NCBI RefSeq assembly: GCF_023516455.1
Contig: NZ_JAMGBA010000002.1
Location: forward strand, 768,501 to 832,500
Origin: Sphingomonas caseinilytica
Lineage (GTDB): Bacteria; Pseudomonadota; Alphaproteobacteria; Sphingomonadales; Sphingomonadaceae
Direction of reading: 5' to 3'
DNA length: 64,000 nt
Shown here piece after piece: positions 19,808 to 29,200 of the stretch. The notes under the pieces are model-generated. The model saw only the letters and a program-made list of their open reading frames with translations. It ran no database searches and had not been told where the DNA came from. Position 1 is the stretch's first letter, and each line of letters starts with the position of its first letter. Both the position numbers and the translations under genes were made by a program.

Positions 19808-20831
19808 GGGCTTCCTTTCGCGACAGCATTGCCTGTACGGCCTTGGCGTAAAGTGTCGGCAGGCCTGCCTCGTTCATTCGGTCGATGGGCTGCCACCAAC
19901 CTTCGGCCAACGGCTCTGCCTTGCTGACGATATGGAGGTCGAGCGTAAAATGGGTGAAGCCGTGACTGATCGTCGCGGCTGCCGGCTGCGGTGGAGATTC
20001 CTCTCCCCATTCGGGCCCCGGAAGCGCAGCCATGCCGCCCAGCAGGCCCTTGGCCGGCCTCCGCACCAGCCAGACAGCCCCGTCGCGTTCGATCCACCAG
20101 GCTAGGCCGTGGCGATGGGGGCGGGCGGCCTTGACCTTGGGCGCCGGGAATCGTTCCGGCGAGCCGGTGGCCCAGGCCTGGCATTCGGACGATAGCGGAC
20201 AGTTGGGGCAATCAGGCTGCTTCGGACGGCAAATCGTCGCGCCCAGATCCATCATCGCCTGGGCATAATCGCCGGCTCGATCGGGCGGTGTCATGCCCTC
20301 CGCGAGCACGCGGATGTCAGCGCGGGCCTCGACGAGGGGGCGATCGATACCGTGGTAACGGGCAATCACCCGCGCTACATTGGTGTCGATTACGGTTGCC
20401 TGCTCGCCAAAGGCGATCGCCGCGATCGCCGCGGCGGTATATTCGCCGAGCCCCGGCAGCGATCGCAATTCCGACTCAGTTTGCGGAAATCCGCCGCGCC
20501 GGACGACTTCGCGGGCGCAGGCGATCAGGTTGCGGGCCCGGGCGTAATAGCCGAGCCCGGCCCATTCCGAGAGGATCGCCTCGTCCTCGGCGGCGGCAAG
20601 CCCCTCGATCGTCGGCCAGCGCTGGATAAAGCGCCGGAAACGCGGTTTTACGGTTGCGACGGTGGTTTGCTGAAGCATGACCTCGCTAAGCCACACGACA
20701 TAGGGATCGGGTGGCGGAGAGCCTGGCGGACGGCGCCAGGGCAGTGCCCTGGCATTGGCGTCATAATGAGCGAGCAGCCGCGTCGCGGGTTGCAGTTTGT
20801 CGATGAGCTGCGTTGCAGCACTGGCGGGCAT
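19797..20831 (-). CDS. mutY: A/G-specific adenine glycosylase MutY
   Basis: A 344-residue enzyme removing adenine mispaired with 8-oxoguanine. E50 (WLSEVMLQQT) and D148 (VIDTNVARV) are the catalytic residues; the helix-hairpin-helix is LPGLGEYTAAAIA; the 4Fe-4S cluster is C-x6-C-x2-C-x5-C (starting CRPKQPDC). The C-terminal Nudix-like domain (GLAWWIERDGAVWLVRRP...) reads 8-oxoG. The ATG encoding MPASAA was chosen; the frame is open further upstream but overlaps the divergent dciA-like gene. Confidence 0.96.
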   Translation of the reverse strand: MPASAATQLIDKLQPATRLLAHYDANARALPWRRPPGSPPPDPYVVWLSEVMLQQTTVATVKPRFRRFIQRWPTIEGLAAAEDEAILSEWAGLGYYARARNLIACAREVVRRGGFPQTESELRSLPGLGEYTAAAIAAIAFGEQATVIDTNVARVIARYHGIDRPLVEARADIRVLAEGMTPPDRAGDYAQAMMDLGATICRPKQPDCPNCPLSSECQAWATGSPERFPAPKVKAARPHRHGLAWWIERDGAVWLVRRPAKGLLGGMAALPGPEWGEESPPQPAAATISHGFTHFTLDLHIVSKAEPLAEGWWQPIDRMNEAGLPTLYAKAVQAMLSRKEALAA

Positions 20832-20834
20832 GAA

Positions 20835-21413
20835 ATGGCTATGGCATGGTCGACCCAAATGGCGAAGCCCCTGCGTCCCGAATCCAAAGAAGAAGCGCCC
20901 CGTCGCGGCCATGCGCGTGCGTGCGGCGATCTGGTTGGCGATATCGCGGGGACGAGCTTCAAGCGCTTTGGCTTCGTCCAGGGCGCGGTAGTCAGCCGCT
21001 GGCCCGAAATCGTTGGCGAACGCTACGCCAAGGTTTCAACTCCGGAATCGATCCGATTTCCTCAGGGAAAGAAGGCCGGCGGCACGCTGACCCTGGCCGT
21101 CGAAGGCGCGCATGCGCCGCTGATGCAGCATCTTGGCCCGCTGATCATCGAGAGGGTCAATCGCTTCTTCGGTTATGAAGCGGTCGCCAAGCTGGTGTTC
21201 CGCCAGGGCCGCATCCTGAAGGCGGAGCCGGGGCCAGCGCGTCCTGTCGCGGCGGAAGTCCCGAAGGAATTGGGCGAGGGCCTGCGCCAGATCGCCGATC
21301 CGGAGCTTCGGGCATGCCTTGAATCGCTTGCGTCGAAGCTGGCCGGTTCGCGCGGCGCCCCCGCGATCGACAATTTATCAACCACCTCGATTCCCATCAT
21401 TCGGAGCAAATGA
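20835..21413 (+). CDS. DUF721 / DciA-like protein
   Basis: About 192 residues. The DUF721 core lies at residues 40-125 (FVQGAVVSRWPEIVGERYAK, LTLAVEGAHAPLMQHLGPLIIERVNRFFGYEAV), followed by a probably flexible tail. DUF721 proteins include DciA, which helps load the replicative helicase in bacteria lacking DnaC; that role is known for the family, not tested here. The start is uncertain: ATGs at 20841 and 20859 are in frame, and none has a strong ribosome site. Divergent from mutY with almost no spacer. Confidence 0.82.
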   Translation: MAMAWSTQMAKPLRPESKEEAPRRGHARACGDLVGDIAGTSFKRFGFVQGAVVSRWPEIVGERYAKVSTPESIRFPQGKKAGGTLTLAVEGAHAPLMQHLGPLIIERVNRFFGYEAVAKLVFRQGRILKAEPGPARPVAAEVPKELGEGLRQIADPELRACLESLASKLAGSRGAPAIDNLSTTSIPIIRSK

Positions 21414-22162
21414 CCCCCATGCGAATCACTTACCTGTTCCTCGCCTCCGCGGCGCTGCTCGCGACTGCCTGCAACGCCGAAAAGAGCGCATCCAATTCCA
21501 GCGGGCCCGAAGTCACGGCCGCGCCCGTCCCGGCACCGAACAATGGCGACTGGTCGACCGTCGTCACCAAGTCGGCCGAGGGCGGCTTCGTCATGGGCAA
21601 TCCCAATGCCAAGGTGAAGCTGGTCGAGTTCGGATCGATGACCTGCCCGCACTGCGCGGAATTCGAAGAGCAGGGCGGCAAGGCCCTGATCGACAATTAC
21701 GTCAAGAAGGGCCTGGTCAGCTGGGAATTCCGCAATTTCGTCCGCGACCCGTTCGACATGGCGGCGACGCTGCTCGCGCGCTGCGGCGGGGAAGCCAATT
21801 TCTTCGGCATGACCCGGACCATGTTCCATGACCAGAAGACCTGGATCGGAAAGCTGCAGACCGCCGACCAGGCGACCCTGCAGGGCCTTCAGACCATGCC
21901 TCCGGGTCAGCAATTCTCGACCATCGCCGATCTTGCGGGCCTGAAGACCTTCGCGGCGCAGCGCGGCGTTCCGCGCGCCAAGGCCGATCAGTGCCTGGCA
22001 AATGAAACCGAAGCCAACCAGCTGGTCCAGATGAACAGCGACGCTGTGTCGACCTATTCGATCCCCGGAACGCCGTCCTTCCTGATCAACGGGACCCTGG
22101 CCGAGCAGACGTCGAACTGGGCGATCCTGGAGCCCAAGCTGAAGGAAGCTCTGGGCAGCTAA
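21410..22162 (+). CDS. DsbA-like thioredoxin-fold lipoprotein
   Basis: A 250-residue protein with a lipoprotein signal ending LLATAC (Cys at residue 21) and a DsbA/DsbG-type thioredoxin fold: active site C79-P-H-C82 (SMTCPHCAEF) and the cis-Pro loop SIPGTPSF. It probably oxidises or isomerises disulphides at the periplasmic face. The first ATG overlaps the dciA-like stop by 4 bases; the ATG three codons later, 12 bases from a GGAG, may be the real start. smc follows after 22 bases. Confidence 0.92.
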   Translation: MTPMRITYLFLASAALLATACNAEKSASNSSGPEVTAAPVPAPNNGDWSTVVTKSAEGGFVMGNPNAKVKLVEFGSMTCPHCAEFEEQGGKALIDNYVKKGLVSWEFRNFVRDPFDMAATLLARCGGEANFFGMTRTMFHDQKTWIGKLQTADQATLQGLQTMPPGQQFSTIADLAGLKTFAAQRGVPRAKADQCLANETEANQLVQMNSDAVSTYSIPGTPSFLINGTLAEQTSNWAILEPKLKEALGS

Positions 22163-22184
22163 TGAAGGCGAGGGGGCCGACAAT

Positions 22185-25100
22185 TTGCGTTTCCGCCGGC
22201 TGAAACTCAGCGGCTTTAAGAGCTTCGTCGAACCGGCCGAACTGAGGATCGAGCCGGGGCTGACGGGGGTCGTCGGTCCCAACGGCTGCGGCAAGTCCAA
22301 CCTGCTGGAAGCCATTCGCTGGGTGATGGGCGAAGGTTCCCCCAAGTCGCTTCGTGGCGGCGGGATGGAGGATGTGATCTTCGCCGGCACCGCGACGCGG
22401 CCGGCGCGCGATTTCGCCGAGGTTTCGCTGCTGATCGAGCGGTCGGCGGCGGAAGCAGACAATGACAGTTTGGGCGAGAGCGAGGTCACCCGGCGCATAG
22501 AGCGCGGAGCCGGTTCGGCCTATCGGATCGACGGCCGCGACGTCCGGCAGAAGGATGTGGCGCTGCTGTTCGCTGACGCGGCGACCGGAGCACATTCGCC
22601 TGCGCTCGTTAGTCAGGGCAGGATCGGCGCTGTTATTTCAGCGAAGCCGGTCGAGCGGCGCATGATGCTTGAAGAGGCGGCGGGGATCTCCGGCCTCCAT
22701 GCCCGGCGCAAGGATGCGGAGCAGAAGCTGCGCGCGACCGAGGCCAACCTCCAGCGCCTCGACGAAATGCTGACGGAGCAGGAGGCGCGGGCTTCCGCAT
22801 TGCGGCGCCAGGCCCGGGCCGCGGAACGCTATCGCGCACTGACCGACAAGATCCGGTTGGCTGAAGGTAAGCTGATCTACGCTCGCTGGGCCGATGCGGA
22901 TCGGGCCGCGAGTGATGCGGCGGACGAAGCAAAGGCGTGCGAAGGCGAGGTTGCCCGGCTCCAGCAGGCGATGCAGGCCGCCCAATCGCTTCAGGAACAG
23001 GCCGCCGCGGCACTGGCGGAACGGCGCGATGCGGCGATTGCAGCGCGGGATGCAGGCCGCACCCTCGCCCATGAGCTGGCAACGGCACGGGCCAAGCGCG
23101 ACACGGTGGTGCGGAGGCTGGCCGAGCTGGATCGCCTGGCGCAGGCATTGTCGGCGGAAACGGCACGCGAAGTCGCGTTGAAGGCTGACGCGGCCAAGGC
23201 AATCGAGACCTTGGACGCCGAGCGGCGGGCGATCGAGGAGCGGCTCGCCGACGCGGAAACCATCGCCGCGCGGATTGCCACCGAACTGACGCAGGCTGAA
23301 ACAGTTTCGCGTGAGGCAGAAGCGGCGCTGGCCGCCGTGCTGGCCCGCGAAGCGGCGATGCGGGCCGAGCGGCGCGTGGCCGAGGCGGCGCTTGAAGCGG
23401 CGCAGGCGCAAGCATCGCGCGTCACGGCAGAAAGCGAGCGATTGGGCCAGCAGCTGGCCTCGATCGGCGACGGCGCGAGTGAAAAGGTGCAGATCGAGCA
23501 GGCCAAGCAGGCCGTCGACGATGCGGCGCGGCAACTGGCCGAAGCGGAAGCTACCTTGGCCAATGCCGAGCAAAGTCGGGCCGAAGCTGCGATGGCGCGG
23601 GACGAAGCGGAAAGCGGCCTCGCCGCAGCGCGCGCGGCGCTTAGCGCTGCCAAGGCAGAGCGGGATGCGCTGGCCCGGGCGCTCGACCATGGTGGTGGCG
23701 CTGCCCTCGCAGAATTGAAGGCCGCACCCGGATATGAGCGAGCGCTGGCGGCGGCGCTTGGTGAAGACATTGAGGCTGTGCTCGGCAGCGAAGGGCCGCG
23801 CCGGTGGCAGGGCAGCGAGGCCCAAACCGCCGATCCGGCATTGGCTGCTGGACTTGAGCGGCTGCTCGATCATGTGGATGCGCCGAAGGCGCTGCATCGC
23901 AGGCTTGCGCAAGTTGGCGTGGCCGAGGCCGATACCGGCCAGCTGCTGGCGGTCGGCCAGCGGCTGGTGACCCGCGATGGCGTGATGCGGCGCTGGGACG
24001 GTTTCGTCAGTGTAGGGGGAGGGGCCGCGGCAGCGGAACGCCTGCTCCGCGCCAATCGGCTTTCGGAAATCGACCGGCAGCTGCCGGGCCTCGAGAAAGC
24101 GGTTGAAGTTGCGCATGCGGCGCGAGACCAGGCCGTGTCGGATGTCGAGCAGCACCGCAAAACCGCCGAAACCGCCCGCGCGGCGGCAGCGATGGCGGAG
24201 CGGAACGGGCGCGATGCGACCCGTGCCGGGGACGCTGCAAGTGCCGCTCTGGATCGGCTCGATGCGCAGAGGGCCGGACTGGAGGAGCGCAGGGCCGATC
24301 TGACGCCGCTGGCCGAAGCTGCGCAGGAAGCGGTGGATGTCGCGCGGCGCAATCTGGCGGCGCTGCCGGATCCCGATGCGCTGCAGGCTGAAGTAATTGC
24401 CGCGCGATCGGCGGCGTCCGCTGCTGGCGAGGCGGTCGCCGACTGCCGTGCCCGCTCCGCGACCCGGGCACGCGAAACGGCTGCCGATCGTGAGCGCCAT
24501 GCCGCCGCTGGACGGGAATCCGGCGAATGGCGCACTCGCAGCCTGCAGGCCGAGCAAAGGCTGGCCGAAACCGCCGCCCGCGCCATGGCGATGGAGGAGG
24601 AGCAGGAGGAACTGGTTGATGAGCCCGCCCGCCATTCCGCCGACATCGAACGGATTGAGAAATCGTCAGGCGAAAGCGAGGCCGAGATCGCCCGTACCGC
24701 CGAGGCAGAGCGTAATGCACAGGAAGCCGTTGCTGTGGCCGGTCGAGCGCTTGCCGAAGCCGGCGAGTCCTTCGCCGCCGCTCGCGAAGCCCGGGCCGGC
24801 GCCAGCGCGCGGTCGGAGGCTCAGATCGCCCGACGCCAGGAATATGCGGGCATCTGCGGCGAAAAGTTCGAATGCCCGCCGCCGCTGCTGCCTGAAAAAC
24901 TAGGCTTCAATTCCGACGCGCTGGGCGATCCTGAGGTCGAGCGCGAAAATCTTGAACGACTGACAGCCGAGCGCGAACGGATCGGGCCGGTCAATCTTGT
25001 TGCCGAACAGGAGCTCTCTGAACTCGACACCAGTCGCGAAGCCAATGTCGCCGAGAAGGATGAGCTAACCCAGGCGATTCACCGGCTGCGCGGCTCGATC

Positions 25101-25607
25101 GGCAGTTTGAACCGTGAAGGCCGGGTGCGGCTGCTCGACGCGTTCGAGAAGGTGAACACCCACTTCAAGAGCCTGTTCACGACCCTGTTCGACGGCGGCC
25201 AAGCCCACCTTGAACTGGTCGAAAGCGACGACCCGTTGGAGGCAGGCCTTGATATCATGGCCCAGCCGCCCGGCAAGCGGCTGCAGTCGCTCACACTGCT
25301 TTCGGGCGGCGAGCAGGCGCTGACTGCCGTCGCGCTGATCTTTGGCCTGTTCCTGACCAACCCCGCGCCGATCTGCGTGCTCGACGAGGTCGATGCGCCG
25401 CTCGACGATGCGAACGTCGACCGCTTCTGCGACCTGCTCGACCGGATGAGCGGCGAAACTGATACCCGCTACCTGATCGTCACGCACAATGCAGTGACGA
25501 TGAGCCGGATGCACCGGCTTTACGGCGTGACAATGATCGAGCGCGGCGTAAGCCGGCTGGTCAGTGTCGACCTGGGCGGTGCCGAGGAGCTATTGGCGGC
25601 GGAGTGA
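22185..25607 (+). CDS. smc: Chromosome segregation protein SMC
   Basis: The 1140-residue condensin subunit that compacts and separates chromosomes. N-terminal Walker A GPNGCGKSN near residue 32; long Ala/Glu/Arg coiled coils; a hinge around residues 505-620 (YERALAAALGEDIEAVLG); ABC signature LLSGGEQALTAVAL near 1040 and Walker B VLDEVDAPLDDANV near 1065. The start is TTG behind a strong GAGGGGG site; the encoded MRFRRLKLSGFKSF is the canonical SMC opening. Its stop overlaps the GTG of the P450 gene. scpA/scpB are not in the window. Confidence 0.97.
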   Translation: MRFRRLKLSGFKSFVEPAELRIEPGLTGVVGPNGCGKSNLLEAIRWVMGEGSPKSLRGGGMEDVIFAGTATRPARDFAEVSLLIERSAAEADNDSLGESEVTRRIERGAGSAYRIDGRDVRQKDVALLFADAATGAHSPALVSQGRIGAVISAKPVERRMMLEEAAGISGLHARRKDAEQKLRATEANLQRLDEMLTEQEARASALRRQARAAERYRALTDKIRLAEGKLIYARWADADRAASDAADEAKACEGEVARLQQAMQAAQSLQEQAAAALAERRDAAIAARDAGRTLAHELATARAKRDTVVRRLAELDRLAQALSAETAREVALKADAAKAIETLDAERRAIEERLADAETIAARIATELTQAETVSREAEAALAAVLAREAAMRAERRVAEAALEAAQAQASRVTAESERLGQQLASIGDGASEKVQIEQAKQAVDDAARQLAEAEATLANAEQSRAEAAMARDEAESGLAAARAALSAAKAERDALARALDHGGGAALAELKAAPGYERALAAALGEDIEAVLGSEGPRRWQGSEAQTADPALAAGLERLLDHVDAPKALHRRLAQVGVAEADTGQLLAVGQRLVTRDGVMRRWDGFVSVGGGAAAAERLLRANRLSEIDRQLPGLEKAVEVAHAARDQAVSDVEQHRKTAETARAAAAMAERNGRDATRAGDAASAALDRLDAQRAGLEERRADLTPLAEAAQEAVDVARRNLAALPDPDALQAEVIAARSAASAAGEAVADCRARSATRARETAADRERHAAAGRESGEWRTRSLQAEQRLAETAARAMAMEEEQEELVDEPARHSADIERIEKSSGESEAEIARTAEAERNAQEAVAVAGRALAEAGESFAAAREARAGASARSEAQIARRQEYAGICGEKFECPPPLLPEKLGFNSDALGDPEVERENLERLTAERERIGPVNLVAEQELSELDTSREANVAEKDELTQAIHRLRGSIGSLNREGRVRLLDAFEKVNTHFKSLFTTLFDGGQAHLELVESDDPLEAGLDIMAQPPGKRLQSLTLLSGGEQALTAVALIFGLFLTNPAPICVLDEVDAPLDDANVDRFCDLLDRMSGETDTRYLIVTHNAVTMSRMHRLYGVTMIERGVSRLVSVDLGGAEELLAAE

Positions 25608-26941
25608 ACCGCCCTTTCACCCCGCCATACCCACCGAGGCCGGAGAAGCCGGTTGCAACCTGGCGCGGCTTTTTCGGGGAGCGGGCAAGGACTTCGGTTT
25701 ACGGCTGGTCGCAGCGCGCCTTTGAGATCGGCTACCTGAAGCGCAACATCCTTGGATTTCGGGTCCACATCCTGCTCGACCCGAACCTCATCCAGCATGT
25801 GCTGCTCGACAATGCCGCAAACTACGCCAAGCCCGACATCGTCAAGACACTGCTCGATCCGATCATCGGCCGAGGGCTACTGACTGCCGACGCCCAGCTT
25901 TGGCGTGAGCAGCGGCGGATTGTTGCGGCAAGCTTCTCGCCCGCGGCAGTGGAAGCGCAACGCGGGACCTTCGTCGAAGCGGCCGCTCGCGCGATGGAAG
26001 GCTGGTCCGACGGGCAGCTTCTCGACATGGCCGCAGAATCGACGCGAACGACGATGACGATCATCGCGCTTGCCCTGTTCGGCGGCGACCCGCGGCTGAT
26101 TTCGAACGAGTCCATGGCCCAGATTGCAGCGGCGATCGAAGGCTTTTCCGAAGCGCGGATGCTGGCGCTGTTCCGCCTGCCGCAGATTCCAGTGACACCA
26201 AAGGGCAGGGCAGGGAAGCGCGGCCAAATCTACTTGCGCAAAACGTTGGCCGAGGTCGTCGATGATCGTTGGCATGGCCGCATCAAGGGCGATTTCCTGA
26301 CCGGGATGATCGATGCGCTGCGAAAGCAGTTTTCGGAACAAGAGGCCCGAGCGCTCAGCATCGACAATGCCGCCACTTTCTATCTCGCCGGCCATGAAAC
26401 GACGGCTAATGCGCTGAGCTGGACCCTGTTCCTGCTCGCCGCCCAGCCGGATTTGCAAGAAGAACTCGCACTCGAGGCGCAAGCGGCGCTGTCGAAAGGC
26501 GCCGACGTGGCCGAGCGGGTGCCCCGATTGCGGCTCTTCCTGAGTGAGTCGCTTCGACTCTATCCGCCCGTGCCGCGCTTCGACCGGCAGGCGGTCGGCC
26601 ACGACAAGCTAGGCGAGGAGGAAGTAGAGCCCGGCGACGTCCTTTCGATCTGGCCCTGGATTCTCCACCGCCACCGCAAGCTGTGGGATGATCCCGACGC
26701 CTTCGATATCGAGCGCTTCGCCGAGAAGCGTGGTCGGCATCGCTTCCAATATCTGCCGTTTGGCGCGGGTCCGCGAACCTGCGTCGGGGCACAGTTCGCT
26801 ACAACCGAGGCGCTGACCATCCTCGCGCATTGGCTCGGCAAATGGCGCTTCGTCGACATCGGCCATCCCGCCGAGGCTGCGGGAATGGTGACCCTACGTC
26901 CCAAGGGCGGGTTGCCGCTGAAGCTGGAAGCTCGTCGATAG
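25604..26941 (+). CDS. Cytochrome P450
   Basis: A 445-residue haem-thiolate monooxygenase. I-helix oxygen-binding motif AGHETT, ExxR in ESLRLYPPV, and the haem loop FGAGPRTCVGAQF with the Cys ligand near residue 393 are all intact. Substrate unknown; the sequence style resembles bacterial CYP families with fatty-acid-like or hydrophobic substrates. The GTG start is fused to the smc stop (GTGA), an odd partnership since no redox partner genes are adjacent. Confidence 0.94.
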   Translation: MNRPFTPPYPPRPEKPVATWRGFFGERARTSVYGWSQRAFEIGYLKRNILGFRVHILLDPNLIQHVLLDNAANYAKPDIVKTLLDPIIGRGLLTADAQLWREQRRIVAASFSPAAVEAQRGTFVEAAARAMEGWSDGQLLDMAAESTRTTMTIIALALFGGDPRLISNESMAQIAAAIEGFSEARMLALFRLPQIPVTPKGRAGKRGQIYLRKTLAEVVDDRWHGRIKGDFLTGMIDALRKQFSEQEARALSIDNAATFYLAGHETTANALSWTLFLLAAQPDLQEELALEAQAALSKGADVAERVPRLRLFLSESLRLYPPVPRFDRQAVGHDKLGEEEVEPGDVLSIWPWILHRHRKLWDDPDAFDIERFAEKRGRHRFQYLPFGAGPRTCVGAQFATTEALTILAHWLGKWRFVDIGHPAEAAGMVTLRPKGGLPLKLEARR

Positions 26942-26969
26942 ACAATTTCGTTACGCCCTAGATTCGCTA

Positions 26970-26998
26970 TTGCGAATGACTATCAGTATCGCTAGTCG
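26970..26998 (+). promoter_or_regulatory. Promoter with Fur-box-like operator for the siderophore receptor
   Basis: The 19 bases at 26972-26990 match 14 of 19 positions of the classical Fur box (GATAATGATAATCATTATC). They overlap a candidate sigma-70 promoter: TTGCGA at 26970, a 17-base spacer and TAGTCG at 26993. The location upstream of a TonB-dependent siderophore receptor supports iron-dependent repression. The -10 is weak, so the exact promoter is uncertain. Confidence 0.65.
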
Positions 26999-27037
26999 CA
27001 ATCCCAAGGCCAGTTCAGGCCAAAGGGGATTTCTTAC

Positions 27038-29191
27038 ATGTACCGCGCATCTGTCGCCGCCTTGCTCGTTTCCACCGTTTTCGCGGCGCCCGCATTGGCA
27101 GCCGAGGTGGCGGCGGAGGCTTCATCCGTAGAGGCGGCCGACCTTCAAGAGCCGATCGTGGTGATCGGCCAGCGCGAGGAATATGGCGTCAAGTCGACCA
27201 GCACGGCGACCAAGACCGATACGGACATCAAGGATATCCCGCAGACGTTGACCGTCATTTCGGAAGCGCAGATCGAGGATCAGCAGCTTCGCTCGATCGC
27301 CGACGTCATGTATTTCGTGCCGGGCGCATCGACCGGAACCGGAGAGGCCAACCGCGACCAGGTGACGCTGCGCGGTAACAACACGACCGCCGACTTCTTC
27401 GTCAACGGGCTGCGCGACGACGTCCAATATTTCCGCGACTTCTACAATGTCGACCGCGTCGAGGTGCTGAAGGGACCCAATGCGATGATCTTCGGCCGCG
27501 GCGGCGGCGGCGGGATCGTCAACCGCGTCACCAAGCAGTCGACCCTCCATGTCCACCGCGAAGTCGTGGCGGCGGGCGACAGCTATGGCGGCGTCCGACT
27601 GACCGCCGACATCGACCAGCCGCTCGGCGAAGGCATCGGCCTTCGGGTCAACGGCATGTACGAAAATGGCGACAGCTTCCGACATCATGTCGACCTGGAG
27701 CGCTATGGCATCAACCCGACGATCGGCTTCATGGTCGGGCCCAACACACGCATCGATCTGAGCTACGAATATCTGCACGACCGCCGCACCACCGACCGCG
27801 GCGTTCCGTCCGACGTTCGAGGCGGCGTGGGTACGGTCGACAACCCGGTCGAACCGATCGAGGGTTTCGACAACACATTCTTCGGCGATCCGGATGACAG
27901 CTATTCGAAGGCCGACGTCCACCTCGTCAATTTCGCCATCGAGCATCAGTTCAGCGAAGGGCTGAAGCTCCGCAACCGGACGCTCTACGGACACTACGAC
28001 AAATTCTATCAGAACATCTATCCGGCCGGCGCCGCATTGCCTGCGACCCTGCTACTGCCGGAGCGCGTGACGCTCGGCGCCTACAACAGCCGCAACGACC
28101 GCGAAAACTTCATTACCCAGACCGATCTCATCTGGGACAGTGAGTTCGGAGGCATCGACCAGACGCTGCTGGTCGGCTTCGAATTTGCAAAGCAGGATTC
28201 ACGCAATCTCAGGAAGAGCGGAAGTTTTGCCGGCCAGAACTGGGTGCCGCTGACCGACCCCACGGTCGATGTGGACGTCACCTATGCAAACCTAGCAAGT
28301 GACGCCAACAACAAGACCGAAGCGACCGTCGCGGCCGTCTATATCCAGGACCAGATCCGGATCTCCCCGATGTTCGAGATCGTCGCCGGTCTCCGGTTCG
28401 ACAGCTTCAAGCTGGACGTCGACGATTTCCATGGCGCGGGTACCGAGTTCAGCCGCAAGGACGAGCTTTGGTCGCCGCGTCTCGGCCTGGTGTTCAAGCC
28501 GGTCGAGAAACTCTCGCTCTATGCCAGCTACAGCCGTTCATACCTGCCGCAATCGGGCGACCAGTTCAGCTCGCTGACGGTGACGACGGAATCGCTGAAG
28601 CCGGAAAAGTTCGTGAACTTCGAACTGGGTGCGAAGTGGGAGCCGATCGAAGGATTGCTGGCAACCGCTGCGGTCTACCAGCTCGATCGGTCCAACACCC
28701 GCGCGCCCAATCCCGTCGCGGGCCAGCCCGACATTCTGACCGGCGAGCAGCGCAGCAAGGGCATCGAGCTCGGGCTGGAACGCAGCATCAGCGATAATTG
28801 GCAGATCTCCGCCGGCTATGCGTGGCAGAAGGCAGAGGTGCGCGAGCGGACCACCGCCTGCAATCCTGACGTAGCCACCTGTAATGTTCCGCTGGTTCCG
28901 CGCCACAGCTTCTCGTTGTGGACCCGCTACGATGTGTCGCAGCAGTTCGGCTTTGGTGTCGGTGCGGTTGCCCGGTCCAAGAGCTTCGCTTCGATCGGCA
29001 ATACAGTGAAGCTGCCTGGCTATGCCCGCTTCGACGCCGCCCTCTATTATTCGATCACCGACGAGATCGAAGCGCAGCTGAATGTCGAAAATCTGTTCGG
29101 CGCCGATTATTTCGCGGCCGCGCACAACGACAATAATATCGCGCCGGGCGCGCCAACCACGGCCCGGTTTGCGGTGAGGTTCGGGTTCTAG
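27038..29191 (+). CDS. TonB-dependent siderophore receptor
   Basis: A 717-residue outer-membrane receptor importing ferric siderophores. Signal peptide (ends APALAAE), then a TonB-box-like stretch (EPIVVIGQRE), a plug domain (DIPQTLTVISEAQI, VTLRGNN, RVEVLKGPNAMIFGRGGGGGIVNRVTK) and a 22-strand beta barrel ending in the C-terminal Phe (ARFAVRFGF). The plug is of the FhuE/Fiu siderophore type. A strong AAAGGGGA ribosome site precedes the ATG and a Fur-like box lies upstream. No other uptake genes adjoin. Confidence 0.94.
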   Translation: MYRASVAALLVSTVFAAPALAAEVAAEASSVEAADLQEPIVVIGQREEYGVKSTSTATKTDTDIKDIPQTLTVISEAQIEDQQLRSIADVMYFVPGASTGTGEANRDQVTLRGNNTTADFFVNGLRDDVQYFRDFYNVDRVEVLKGPNAMIFGRGGGGGIVNRVTKQSTLHVHREVVAAGDSYGGVRLTADIDQPLGEGIGLRVNGMYENGDSFRHHVDLERYGINPTIGFMVGPNTRIDLSYEYLHDRRTTDRGVPSDVRGGVGTVDNPVEPIEGFDNTFFGDPDDSYSKADVHLVNFAIEHQFSEGLKLRNRTLYGHYDKFYQNIYPAGAALPATLLLPERVTLGAYNSRNDRENFITQTDLIWDSEFGGIDQTLLVGFEFAKQDSRNLRKSGSFAGQNWVPLTDPTVDVDVTYANLASDANNKTEATVAAVYIQDQIRISPMFEIVAGLRFDSFKLDVDDFHGAGTEFSRKDELWSPRLGLVFKPVEKLSLYASYSRSYLPQSGDQFSSLTVTTESLKPEKFVNFELGAKWEPIEGLLATAAVYQLDRSNTRAPNPVAGQPDILTGEQRSKGIELGLERSISDNWQISAGYAWQKAEVRERTTACNPDVATCNVPLVPRHSFSLWTRYDVSQQFGFGVGAVARSKSFASIGNTVKLPGYARFDAALYYSITDEIEAQLNVENLFGADYFAAAHNDNNIAPGAPTTARFAVRFGF

Positions 29192-29200
29192 GAGCCCACC

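Noticed and set aside
22638-24635. Long open frame antisense to smc
   Set aside because: It lies opposite a well-supported gene in GC-rich DNA, has no signal, domain or ribosome site, and its Arg/Gln/Leu-rich composition is that of a shadow frame.
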